A DNA stretch of 64,000 nt from Brachyhypopomus gauderio (taxonomy: Eukaryota > Chordata > Actinopteri > Gymnotiformes > Hypopomidae): positions 23,409,451 to 23,473,450 of the forward strand of contig NC_135224.1 of NCBI RefSeq assembly GCF_052324685.1, read 5' to 3'. Shown here piece by piece: positions 1-12,289 of this stretch. Under the pieces are notes generated by a model, which was not told the DNA's origin, did no database searches, and saw nothing but the letters and a program-made list of their open reading frames with translations. The translations under genes were made by a program, and so were the position numbers. How positions within the stretch are numbered: position 1 is the first letter of the stretch; the number at the start of each line of letters is the position of its first letter.

Positions 1-86
1 TGTGTGTGTGTATCTGAGAGTGTATGACCAGGTGTGTGTGTGTGTGTTTGTCATTGTGAACTGTTATGCTAGGTTGTGTGTCCCCC

Positions 87-133
<47 letters not shown>

Positions 134-217
134 ATTGTGAACTATTATGCTAGGTTGTGTGTGTCCCCCAGGTGTGTGTGTGTGTGTGTGTGTGTCATTG
201 TGAACTGTTATACTAGG

Positions 218-256
<39 letters not shown>
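1..256. repeat. (TG)n microsatellite tract with interspersed short unit
   Basis: Long runs of TG are broken three times by a similar segment reading roughly TCATTGTGAACTRTTATRCT plus AGGTTGTGTG, so the tract is a small tandem array of a TG-plus-spacer unit. It ends at the splice acceptor (TCCCAG) of the first visible cep164 exon. Open frames through it are only Cys/Val repeats and are not genes. Confidence 0.9.
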
Positions 257-258
257 AG

Positions 259-653
259 GCTCTCTCACGTGTCCTGAGAGAACGGGACAGTCTGCGTGCG
301 GAGCTGGACAGACTAAGAGATGAGAGGAAGAGAGAAAGGGAGGAGCTGGAAAAAGAGAGAGAGGGAAGGAGGAGGGAGAGGGAGGAGAGCAGAAGGATGA
401 TGGAGGAGAGAGAGAAGCTACTGAGCAATACAGTGCTTCTACAGGATAGATGTGATGAACTCCACAGAAGGCTCAGGTAACACACACACACACACAAACA
501 CCCATATACACACACACACACACACCCACACCCCCATATACACACAAACATGCTATAATACACATCCTGAAGACTTGGGTAATGTATACGTATACCAACT
601 TCTGTCGATGCGCTGGAGGTTTAGATAATATACACACGCATACGCATGTGTGG

Positions 654-709
<56 letters not shown>

Positions 710-3700
710 ACTAGCTTTGACCGAGTCAGTACTGGTCTCTGGTGACACAAATACACAGTACACAGAGTGTGTACATGTACAGATCTGTGTTGGTGTGGTT
801 TGTGTCTGTCAGCGAGGTGGAGCAGAGAGAGCATGGAGACGATAACCTGGAGAGGAAGAAACAGGAGGAGGGCAAGGAGAAGAGCAGAGAGAAGGAGGGC
901 TCCCTCGGAGTGGAGGAAATGGAACCTCCTCTCTCCCCTGTGCCCACCTCCCACAACAACCACAGCAGCATAGACGAGTATGTGGGGGTGTGTGTGTGTG
1001 GGTGGGGAGGGAGGCTGTCCGATTGTATGTATTTATCATATGTTTATATACTCGTTTGTAATCTCCTCTCTCTCTCTCTCTCTTTCTCTCTAGCTTGCGG
1101 GAGTATATCTCGTGTGAAGGTGTTTCTCTGCAGAGAGCAAGACAGTTCTTAGAGAAAGAGACCAGCTGTCTGAGAGCGAGACAAGCGGCACTAAGGACGG
1201 CCCACCCCAGCCCGCAGAGGTCCGCTGCAGGAGGTTCTGCTCAGCCTCTCTGCCAGGTCCGTCAAGTCTAGTCAGTTTTATTTATAAAGCGCTTTTTACA
1301 AAACATGGTGTCACAAAGCAGCTTCACGAGCGCATGGGTCCAGATCCCTAATGAGCAAGACGGGGGCGAGTGTGGCAGAGACAAACTCCCTAGGTGGATT
1401 AGGAAGAAACCTTGGGAGGACCAAGACCCAAAAGGGAAGCCATGCTCCATTGGCCCAGCAACTTTAAGTTCATATTTATAGTCCTGTGTCTATCTGAGCA
1501 GTCACAGTCTCTCCAATATGGATGCTGGGCCTCAGGTAGGATGCTGGCCGTATTGGCACATCCACTGGCAACCCAGAGCATCTTCTAGCTGCTTTATGGA
1601 ATTGTCTTTGTAGAAACATGTAGTCAAGATACAGAATGCAGGTTAAATATGTAAAATCAAATTAAACTTCCATATATATAGTAGACGTGCCAGTGATTTA
1701 GCATGTGGCTCCAGCAGGCTTATCCCTAGCAGCATAACTAAAGGGAGGGGCCTGGAGGTGACCACAGGCATGAGGGTACTGAGACATTACTCTGCCTTCG
1801 GCTGTAATCTTGTAGTTTTCGGAGCTGAGCGCATTTCTGCGCTTTGAGAGAGCAGCAGGTGAGATGGATTATGGTATGCAGTGAGTTAACTCAGATATTG
1901 TGGAGGACTATTTAATGCTTTATAGGCCAACAGAAGAATTTAAAAATCAGTTTGATATTTAACCAGGAGCCAGTGCAACGCTGAGAGAGTAGGACTAATG
2001 TGATGGACTTCTCAAGGCCTAGTTAGGACTCTGGCTCTTGGATTCAAATGCAGCAAGTTGGACTTTCTTCAGGGACTGTTTAGAGCATCCAGTTAAAAGA
2101 GAGTTACAGTAGTCCAATCTTGATGAGATTGTGGACCAGTTTCTCTGCATCTGATACCGAACGTACATGTCTCAGCTTGGCAATATTACATGAAGTTGCA
2201 AAGGCAGCATTAGTGACATTGCATATGTGTGTGAAAAATGAAAGATCCAAATCACTAGAGACACCTAAACTTTTAGCAGGAGATTCAGGTGTTACTGAAA
2301 AGCCATCTAGTGTAATAAGAAGATTCGACCAATTGCTTCTTGCAGTCTTGGATCCAAGAAGTAACACCTCAGTTTTATCAGAATTTAGAAGAAGAAAATT
2401 AGATACCATCCAGTTCTTTATTTCTTGGATGCAGTTGTCAGTTTTGGTAGTAGTATTGACATCATCCAAATTAGAAGATATATATAACTGAGTATCATCT
2501 GCATAGCAATGGAAGCTAATACCATGCCTACAAATGCTTGCTAGCCTATATAATGAGAATAACATTTAAGAAGAAATCTACAAGATGCCTCTGCACTTTG
2601 GTTCAGAGCACATGTGCTGCCAGAACTGCTACAATCTTTTACAAAGAATGACCATTTTAGAAACAAATTTTAGGACCGTGTTATCAGAGTTTAAGGAATG
2701 GCATCTCAGCGCTGTTCGAGGACAATCTGTGTGTGGGAATGTTGCTGGCGGACAGCGGGCAGACAGGCGAGCGGTGGAGATGCACAGAGCTGGACCGGCT
2801 GAACAGGTGGACAGAGTCCAAAACGTGAGTACAGCGGAAAGATATGGGCAAAACGAGCAATGGGTTCGCATTGGAGCTAAACCCAAACGACATGCTCCGG
2901 CTAACATAGTACATCCAGCTAATGCTAATGCTAAAGTTGTTGCTGAGAGATCACAGCACAGACACAGAGGAAATCAGTCTCAGTCGCTGCACTTGCAAAA
3001 CAGATTTGAGCCACTGCAAGACCTCAATGACTTTCCCAATAACAGTCTACTTAACCCAGAAAGAACCAGAAGATTCAGCCATTCAGAACATCCTAGAAGA
3101 GCCACCAGGCTCCAGGCCGTAGCCATAGCAGACACCCTTGTTTTTGGGGATGACTCTATTCATGGCATGAAAAACAATAGGAAACTATTAGCTCGATGTG
3201 AGCCGAACATCACAGTTTCTGAACTGAATGTGAAACTTCCAACAGTATTGGCTGAATACAGAACAATGAAACGGATCATTATTCATGTTGGAAAGAATGA
3301 CATAAGAAAAGAGGAGTCTGAGGTGTTGAAAAGGGACTTTAATGATCTTTTTTCCACACTGCTGAAACTTAACATCCAGGTATTCATCAGTGGCCCTGTG
3401 CCTGCAGGGGGCTGCAATATGTTCTCAAGGCTACTGGCATTAAATGTTTGGCTACAGAAAACCTGCAGGTCAAATGGACTGAACTTCATCGACAACTTCA
3501 ATCTGTTTTTTGGGAAGAGAGAGTTCTTCAATCGAGATGGACTACAAATTAACAAGAGGGGTGTCAATCTCTTGTCAGAAAACTTTCTTTTCTCTTTGTG
3601 TAACTTCTCTGTTTCAACTGGTGAAGAAACGACAGCGTTAACACCCAAGGACACCATCGCCGCTACAGAGACACAACATCCTCCCCCCATAGAGGGTGCG

Positions 3701-6700
3701 GAGTTATCAGATGGGAGGAGATGCATCCAATTGCACAGCCGGAGAGCCAACTGCAGTTCTAGACCTGCAGTTTTAGACCTGCAGTTCTAGACGTGCTGTA
3801 GTTTTAGACATGCGCCACCTAGCGGCTCGGAATGTAGCTAACGACAGCCAACTGCAGTTCTAGACCAGCAGTTCCAATGCATGCGGTAGGCTCAGGGGCT
3901 TGTATATTGTAATAATCCATTGTATAAAGAGTTTATTTGTTAAATATGCCCATTGATTCTCAATTGTTTTAGCCAAATCTCTAACATTTGACAAGTTTTA
4001 AACGATAATGTACACCACATTTTGTATTTAAATAGAAGTAGTACGCCTCATTTTCCCTGTTCTTTTAGAGAGTTTTGATAAATTTTGTCATTTACACACA
4101 CAGCTTGTCTCCTGAAGATATTTTATTTTTAATTAAACTACTGGATTACTGGCATAGGCTATTTTGTATTAAAAATCAGCAAAAATTGCATAATGTCAGG
4201 ATGCTTTCAGTGAGTAAGCATACGTTTCCAGAATGTTAGGAGTGATTTATTTTACTCGTATACCTTCATTGGCATGCAACTAGCAAATATTATGTGATAC
4301 TTGGGGTTTTTCGCTCACACGCCACACATCCGATTTCTCACGCCGAAAAAAAAAATCTAGTTTATTTACCTCTGATCCATATCTATGATTCAATGAGTTA
4401 CCAGTTCGCTCTGGCGCAAACACTGATCGATCGCAATATAATACTTAATTTGTGTCCATTTTACGTTCGCCACCCCCCCGGCAACAATTTACGTTCGCAG
4501 GACTAGCATTTCTCTCATAAAGGTAGCCAGAACTAACGAACTAAGACACACTAACGCTAGCCAGATTCATTCTTCATGACAAACATTACGATAACACAAA
4601 AATGACCTTCAGACCGATTATATTTACATTTATGGCATTTAGCAGACTAAATATATGTATATCATATATTAATATGCTCAATTGTATCAATATTCAGAAC
4701 ATAGTCTGGGTTCTTAGGGGTTAATAATGATGGGGAAATGCTACTTTAGCTTGCTTACTACTTTTAATATTAATAGTAGTGTAGTAAGTGCAAATTTCCT
4801 TCCTTTAAGTTGTTTCAAATTTAATCAAAGTAGCTACTAAGTAGCCATAAAGGTAGCCAGAACTAACGAACCAAGACACACTAACGCTTGCCAGATTCAT
4901 CCTTCATGACATAAACATTACGATAACCCAAAAATGACCTTCAGACATTATCATATATTATTATTGCTTATAAATATCATTCTTCCATCTGCTCCCGCGA
5001 CATACTAAAACACTATCTGGATATTACGTTACATACATCTAAAACTAAGGCACGTCTAGAACTGCAGGTCTAAAACTGCAGGTCTAAAACTGCGGTTGGC
5101 TCTCCGAGTGTGCAATTGGATGATGTAGGATGGGAGCCATGTGCTGTATCAGCTGCCAGAAACACCACAACCGAATAAACAATCCACACCATCCTCCACC
5201 ACCTCCACCTCATCATCATCATCACCTCACCTGAACTTTCCAGAAACTTTAGAGAAGCTTGTATCTGTAGGGACAAGACTGACGCTTTCACTGTCAGCGA
5301 GTCCTCAGGTACAGCGGAAAATCACCTCAACTCCTTCCCCACAGTCACCACAACCACTTTCCCCAATCAAGGAGTTAGTGAAAGGAGCCAAATCTAAGCT
5401 CAGCCAAATGGATGAACTATTGAACAAATCTCCCCCACAACCTCAAATTAAAAAACAAGCTCATAATCCACCAAATAGACAGCTCCGCTCGCGAGCTCAT
5501 CACCAGCAGGAGCTCCACCCACCCTCCACCACCGTAAAGGAAAATTGATATCTTTTGGGTCCGTGCTGCTACAGTGTTGATATCAGCGGTACATATTTTC
5601 AAAACAAGCATGGACCCTGTGTCCCAATTATCTCTCCCATTCCAGTTCTTATCAGAAGCAGAAAGAACAAGGAGTTTAGGTCAGATACTGTGAATACATC
5701 CAACCTACAGTATGTTAGAAATATCCCACAGGCTTTGAAACAAAATGCACAGGTTATTAAGTTAGCTCTACTAAATATCAGATCTATTACAAATAAGTCT
5801 TATCTAATTAATGATTTAACTACATCTTATGGGCTTGATTTCATGCTTTTAACAGAGACATGGTTAAATTCATATAGTGCTGATATTGTGCTAACTGAGT
5901 CGGCTCCACCAAACTTTAACTTTTTAAATGTTTCTCGCAATGGCAAGAAAGGGGGAGGTGTAGCAATGCTGTTTAATGATACTTTCCAATGCAAGCAGTT
6001 GTCACTTGGTGATTTCACATCTTTTGAATATTTGAGTGCAATTTTAAAAGGGGTACAAAGAATATTACTAGTCACTGTCTACAGGCCTCCTAGGTACAAT
6101 GCTAATTTTATTGATGATTTCACAGATATGTTATCTTTTATTTCTACTGGATTTGATCATTTTGTCATTGCTGGTGATTTTAACATTCATATTGACAATC
6201 CCAATGATAGTTATGCCAAAGAATTCTATGATGTACTTGAATCTTTTGAACTTTCTCAGCATGTGACTGGAAGCACGCACTGCCATGGTCACACTTTGGA
6301 TGTGGTTATCTCAAAGGGTCTTAACATTTCAGCCTGTATTAAGGATGTTGCATTGTCTGATCACTACTGTGTATTTTTTGAAATGTGGATTTCAATCCAT
6401 AGCAATGCCAGGCAGGTTAGGTTAAAGAAAAGACAGATAAATGACAGGACTGCTGCACTTTTTGTTACCAAAATGTGCTCTGCACCTTGCCAACTATCAG
6501 GCTCTGTTGATACTCTGCTGGATAGTTTCAACTCAAAAACTGCCAGTATCTTGGATCAGATTGCACCAGTTAGAGTTAAAACCATGCAATGTAAGCAGAA
6601 AGCTCCATGGAGAAATGATCCTTCAGTTCAGCACCAAAAAAGAGAATGCAGAAAGGCTGAGCGCAGATGGCGTAAAACCAACCTTCACGTACATAAAGAG

Positions 6701-9700
6701 ATTTTCAAAGATAGGCTGCGTGATTACAATATAATAATGTGTAAAGCTAGACAATCCTTCTTCTCTAGCATTATTAACAATAATGTTAACAATAGCAAAG
6801 TGCTTTTCACTATGGTTGACAGACTAACAAACCCACCTACATATATGGACCCTGAGCTAGTTTCAGTTGAGAGATGTAATGAGTTTGCAAAATTTTTTAA
6901 TACTAAAATCCACAATATCAGACAAGCCATCTGTACGCCTACGTCCACCAACGAGCCGATTTTCTCTCCAAAACCACGCAAAATGTTCAACATGTCCCAG
7001 TTCAGTACTATTAACACTAGAAGTCCCAGAGAAGGGTCTTTCAACACTTCTACTATCGGAACCCAGAGAAGGGTCGAAAGAACTGAAGGATTTTAGCTAA
7101 CACCCTATTATCAGCTGTAAGCAGGCACTTTTGTTCTGTAAATAAGGCCATTACTGGCGCACCACAGGAGGGGGCATGCTTCAGCTCACAACTAATTGTT
7201 GTTTTTCATTGAGTTTGGCCATTTAGTTTCTAGTTAGTTCTATTCAGTTTATTGTATTTTATAATATAAAGGTTATATATATTGTATTTAGTTTAGTTTT
7301 ATCTGAGCAACAAAGCACAAACAATAAATTATTTTTTTATATTTTAAATAGAAAATTAGAAATTTTATAGCCAGGTACATGTGAGTAATGACCAGAAGCA
7401 TTTGTGTCTAAGTCAGGAGGACTGAAATTTCAGCATGAGAAACATACAAAAGAACAACTGTTATGTTTCCATGCTTTTTTATGTTCCATGCTTTTTATTA
7501 TTGCCATAAAATTATACAAAAAATACAAGGAATAAAACAATTCCACACATATTTACAATAGGCTGCAGTGCAGGGCTGTGTGTGTGTGTGTGTGTGTGTG
7601 TGTGAGTGGCATGTCCTTCTTGTGTGACTAGCACTTTAGCAGTCACTCAGCAGTCTGTCAGAACATGCCTGGCACTGCCAGGGTATCTCCCTGGTACATT
7701 TGCCACACGTGTATCTGTAGCAGTCCACACATCTCACATTTGCACAATTGTTCATGAGTGTTCTCATCAGAGCATTCACATACAACTATCTACCCAGTTT
7801 GCCAGTCCCTCATTTGGGGAGAAAGCTACAGTATTGTGGCTATTCCCACTTTAGTGACCCCATTTTGTTTCTCTTTCACTCAGACAATAAAATATTCCAA
7901 TACAGTGAGGACATGCACCTAAGACGAAAATTTCAGACCCCTCCATGATTAAAAATTGTCTAAATTGTCTAAAGTTGGGAATAGCCACAATAGTGTAGGT
8001 TTCTCCCCAAATGAGGGAGTGGCAGACTGAGTGGATAATTGTATGTGAGTGCTCTGTTGAGAACATTTCAACTTTATTGTATATATTTCTAAACTTACAT
8101 CATGTCCTCTGTAGCTTCTGCTCTCAGCCAGGCCCTCTGACTGCCTCTCTCACCTTATGCATGTCCCCTGCACAACAATGCAGCTGGGGGATGGGCAGAC
8201 ACACTCAGGACCAGCTTACAGACTTTTGCATGACCTTTTTTGAGGTGGATCAACACAATTAATTTGGTAATTTTTTTCAAAATTGTTATTTTGAACCCAC
8301 TTATCTTTTTTAGAAGAAAAACATTACTAACATTACTACATTTCTACCTGAGCCTGCCAAAAGCCAGTGCTGAGGTATTTTGGATCATGAGGCCATGAGG
8401 CCATCTTTTGTCATGCAGCCACTTCTAGGTAGACGGGGGATGGGTGATAGTGTGAGCTATGTTGATCCATTGACTCAGACGGAGAAGAAAAGACCCTTTC
8501 AGAGAAATCTGAACTTTAGCTATTTTGACCAATAATCATGTCACCTTTTGCAGTGAGAAAAAAATCCAAAATTAGTACAAAGGAGGCAGACTTGAGATGT
8601 TTTGGAATTATAGTTCAAATAATGTCTGTGTCAGTTTTATAATAAAGAGAAAGATGACTGTAGCCACCTACATGTGGATGAAAATTCATGTCACCACACA
8701 TTTCACTTACTCTATTGACTGAGAAGCAAGGATAGCAAAGGTACACAGCAGGCTTTGGACATGATCCTGGAGGGGCCGTGGGCGGGTGGGGTTCCCTGGT
8801 CTTTCTCTGCCTGCCTCTGGCCTCTGGGGCCTTGCTAATAAGTACATTCTGTACATTTATCCTATGTTGCACTTACATAAACACACACACTCACACACAC
8901 ATACATCAGTCATTTGTGCTGTATGTCTTACTTTCTGCTCTTCATTTAGTAGCAGCAGTTGGTGAATCATTTGAGCTGTTTTTTCTGCTCTTCTGTCTTT
9001 TCCCTTTTTAGTTTCTCTCCCCCTCTTTTCTCTCCTGTCCTGTATGGTTCACCTAACCCCAATTGTTTTTATCACTATTGTACTGTATTATACAGAATTG
9101 TTTTCTTTTGATCCTTACATGAAAACAAAGTTGTCCTCCAAAGGTGAAAGGGTGGAGGTGGGCCAAAAAAAAAAGTTTGAAAAGCCCATATGAAGCAATT
9201 TTCAAGCCTAGGGTCACAAACATCACACACAACACATTGTTAGTTTTCAGAGAGTAGTGAAAATCTGTAGTAGTGATATCTCTTTTGGTAAGATTTCCTA
9301 AATTTCCTATTTTTGTTTGCTGGTTATGGCTGTATTTGGAAGAGACACACATGCGAAATCTTGATCTTGAAGTTAAAATTGCTCAATAATATTATTCTAT
9401 TTCAAGTAGCTGAGGGTTTTTTGTATACATTTATGTAAAAACATTTTTACCTATTAGCAGTTTTTCAAAAGACAAAACTACTTAAAATAAGGTTAAAAAT
9501 ATCAGAGCCATTTTGACTAATCAATATGCCACTTATATGCCATTATAATTCAAATATTATGTTTGTGTCAATTTCACATTATTTCAACCTTTCACAAATC
9601 AAATCTCAAACATATGGTTCTGTAGATGAGGAGACTTCTTGCAAGAGATCTTGCACAGTCTCATATGGCAGCCAAGGAGGTGCAAGCTTTCAGCAGCAAC

Positions 9701-12221
9701 CACCCATACCTGACACACGCCTCATTTACATAACACTGGAGGCAAGTTCAGCTCTTCTCCCCCCTGCTGATTCCTCAGGCAATGGGCACTTTTGCAAATG
9801 AATGGATGTTAATTGGAGCCACCAGAGGTGTCAGTTTGGACTAAGGTTCTTTGGACCCTCTTTTGGGACTTCAGGGGGGTGGTTGAAATTTCAGGGACTT
9901 CTAGTGTTAATGAAGAAGGTTTAATTGATACAGTGAGTCATCTCAAATCATCCACTTGCAGCCTTGATACATTACCAACCAAGTTTTTAAAGAATGTCTT
10001 TCCTGCAATATCTGTGAACATTCTTCAAATAGTAAATTCCTCACTCATGTCAGGTGTATTTCCGAGTGCATTAAAAACTGCAGTTGTGAAGCCTCTCTTG
10101 AAAAAGAAAACCCTAGATACAAGCTTGTTGAATAATTATAGACCAATTTCTAATCTACCATTCATTGGAAAAATAATAGAAAAAATTGTCTTCAAGCAAA
10201 TTATGCACTTTCTGTCCACAAATAGCTGTCTAGACCAATTTCAGTCTGGCTTCAGACCTAATCATAGTACTGAGACTGCACTAATTAGGGTTATCAATGA
10301 CATTCGGCTAAATACAGACTCAGGAAACATGTCTGTTCTTCTACTGCTCGATCTCAGCGCTGCCTTTGACACCATTGACCACAAAATTCTCATAAATAGA
10401 CTTGAAAACTGGGTTGGACTCTCAGGAACTGTCCTAAAATGGTTCAGTTCATACCTTAAAGGAAGGAACTTCTTTGTGGAAATGGAGGGTAATGTTTCTG
10501 AGACTGTGCCAGTGACCTGTGGTGTACCCCAGGGTTCAATTCTTGGGCCACTCTTATTTAATTTATATATGATTCCTCTGGGTGAAATCATGCATTCTTA
10601 TGGGATATCTTACCACAGCTATGCAGATGACACTCAGATCTACATGGCTCTCTGCCCAAACGACTACGGTCCCCTAGACTCACTGTGTAAATGCCTTGAG
10701 CACATAAACAAGTGGATGAAACACAACTTTCTGCAGTTAAATAAAGATAAAACGGAGATTATTTTATTTGGGAACAGCAATGAAAGACACAGACTAGCTG
10801 CCTATCTAGATTCGAGAGGCCTAAAATCTAAAGAACTAGTACGTAACCTTGGTGTACTAATGGACTCTGATCTCACCTTTAGCAGTCATGTCAAAGCTGT
10901 CACCAAATCAGCTTTCTATCACCTCAAAAACATCAACAAAATCAGAGATTGTATGGCTAAAGCAGACCTGGAGAAACTTATCCACGCCTTTGTTTCTAGT
11001 AGGATTGATTACTGTAATGGGCTCCTAACTGGACTCCCAAAAAAGACAATTAAACAGCTTCAGCTGATTCAAAATGCAGCTGCCAGAGTTCTCACTAGGA
11101 GTAAAAGAAGGGAGCACATCACTCCCATCCTTAAATCCTTACACTGGATACCCGTATGTTACAGGATAGACTTTAAGGTACTATTACTGGTCTATAAATG
11201 TCTTAATGGTGTAGGACCAGTATATTTATTGGATGTGCTCCAACAATATGAGCCGAGCAGAACTCTCAGATCATTAGGAACTGGTCAGTTAGTGCAGCCT
11301 AAGGTAAAAACTAAACATGGAGAGGCGGCGTTTAGCTACTACGCCGCTCAGAAATGGAACCGGTTGTCAGAGAGCATTAGAAGAGCCCCAACACTAGATA
11401 CCTTTAAATCCAGACTGAAAACCTTCATGTTTGAGCAGGCCTTCAGCTCAGTTTAATTACCTTTACTCTGTAACAGCACTTTTATCTTCATTAATTTAAC
11501 TTCCTTTAAATCTACTGTTTTAATCATGCTTCCTATTTTAGATTTTATTGTGTTTGTTTCTTCAGTCTACGAAGAAAGTCTAACATTTTATTTTTACTGT
11601 TCTTATCTTTGCTCCCCCCCTTTAGATCTTATTTACTTGTTATTATTTTATTTACTGTACTTCTTACATTCTATGTTATTTTATTATATATTTTTCTTTA
11701 TATATGTGATTAATTTCTTAAATCTATTGTTCTACATTTTCTGTGTTTTCTTTTCATTTGTAAAGCACTTTGAATGACCATTGTGTATGAAAGGTGCTAT
11801 ATAAATAAACTTGCCTTGCCTTGCCTTGCCTTGCCTAACATGGGACCCAATACAGATCCTTATGAGTATTCATTATTTTCAAGTACAAATTGGTAACGAT
11901 CGTTCAGGTAGGATTTGAACCAGGAGAGTGATTGACCTTTATCTGAGAATATTAAGAGATTTTAAGACTACTTTAGACGGTTTCAGTGCCGTGGTGGGTC
12001 TAAGCACGTTAGGTCTTGCAGGGCCTACAGCCATGTAGCCAGGTCAGATAGGAGACAGTAGGAAGCATGAGTGTAGTTCCTCTTAGATGTTCTGCTCCCC
12101 TGTGCTGTAGGAGGTGAGTGAGCAGGAGAAGCTGAGGGAGACAGTCCAGAAGGACCACACGCTCCTGAGAAAGAAAGAGGAGAGACTCAGCCAGCTGGAG
12201 ACGTCACTGACAGAGGAGGTA

Positions 12222-12289
<68 letters not shown>

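Larger units (their letters stand above)
2585..5548 (+). pseudogene. L2 ORF1 protein with SGNH/esterase-like domain, split by an hAT-like insertion
   Basis: Starts at the ATG at 2585. An N-terminal part with CQNCYNLLQ and a basic middle is followed by an esterase-like domain from about residue 180: GDDSIHG (nucleophile-type block), IIHVGKNDI (GxND block) and DGLQINKRG (C-terminal block). CR1/L2 LINEs carry such ORF1 esterase domains. In the last block families usually have DGLH; here the expected catalytic His is Gln. The frame is open to 3717, where an inserted element begins. After the second target copy (5129-5136) the same phase resumes with a Ser/Pro/Thr-rich tail ending at 5548. ORF2 starts within a few bases. 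As it stands the open frame runs into the insert and stops at 3790. Confidence 0.8.
7015..9906. mobile_element. piggyBac-type DNA transposon (2,892 bp), decayed
   Basis: Flanked by TTAA on both sides (7011-7014 and 9907-9910), the hallmark target of piggyBac. The ends form a perfect 13-bp inverted repeat, CACTAGAAGTCCC and GGGACTTCTAGTG. A subterminal inverted repeat follows (AGAAGGGTCGAAAGAAC near 7069 against AAGAGGGTCCAAAGAAC in reverse near the right end). Only the last part of a transposase is recognisable, on the minus strand (7636-7746). The interior also holds a (TG)n run (7577-7604) and a ~310-bp hairpin-forming sequence. Confidence 0.92.
5555..11456 (+). pseudogene. L2 ORF2 (APE endonuclease + reverse transcriptase), split by piggyBac
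   Basis: The first part (5555-7014) is the endonuclease: [35 protein letters not shown] and [10 protein letters not shown] cover the APE-type motifs (E of TETW, DFN, SDH). The second part (9907-11456) is the reverse transcriptase: [45 protein letters not shown], and SYADDTQIY with the catalytic DD, then a C-terminal region to FEQAFSSV. Between them lies a piggyBac element flanked by TTAA. With the element and one TTAA left out, the two parts are in phase, so the original frame was about 980-1000 codons. I see no other stop in either half. No ATG is evident at the very start; the open frame begins at a TTG. Confidence 0.88.
2566..11835 (+). mobile_element. Near full-length L2-clade LINE, nested in an older L2
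   Basis: ORF1 (SGNH/esterase type), ORF2 (APE endonuclease plus reverse transcriptase) and a 3' UTR ending in a (CTTGC)n tail follow in order. The element is flanked by TAACAT at 2560-2565 and 11836-11841, a likely target duplication. Without its two inserted DNA transposons and their duplicated targets it is about 4.95 kb, a normal L2 length. The minus-strand L2 continues on both sides, so this insertion is the younger. It lies sense to cep164 in an intron. Confidence 0.9.

Noticed and set aside
2..763. Several open frames of 80-136 codons in TG/CA tracts
   Set aside because: They are Cys/Val or His/Thr dipeptide readings of microsatellites, without real protein character.
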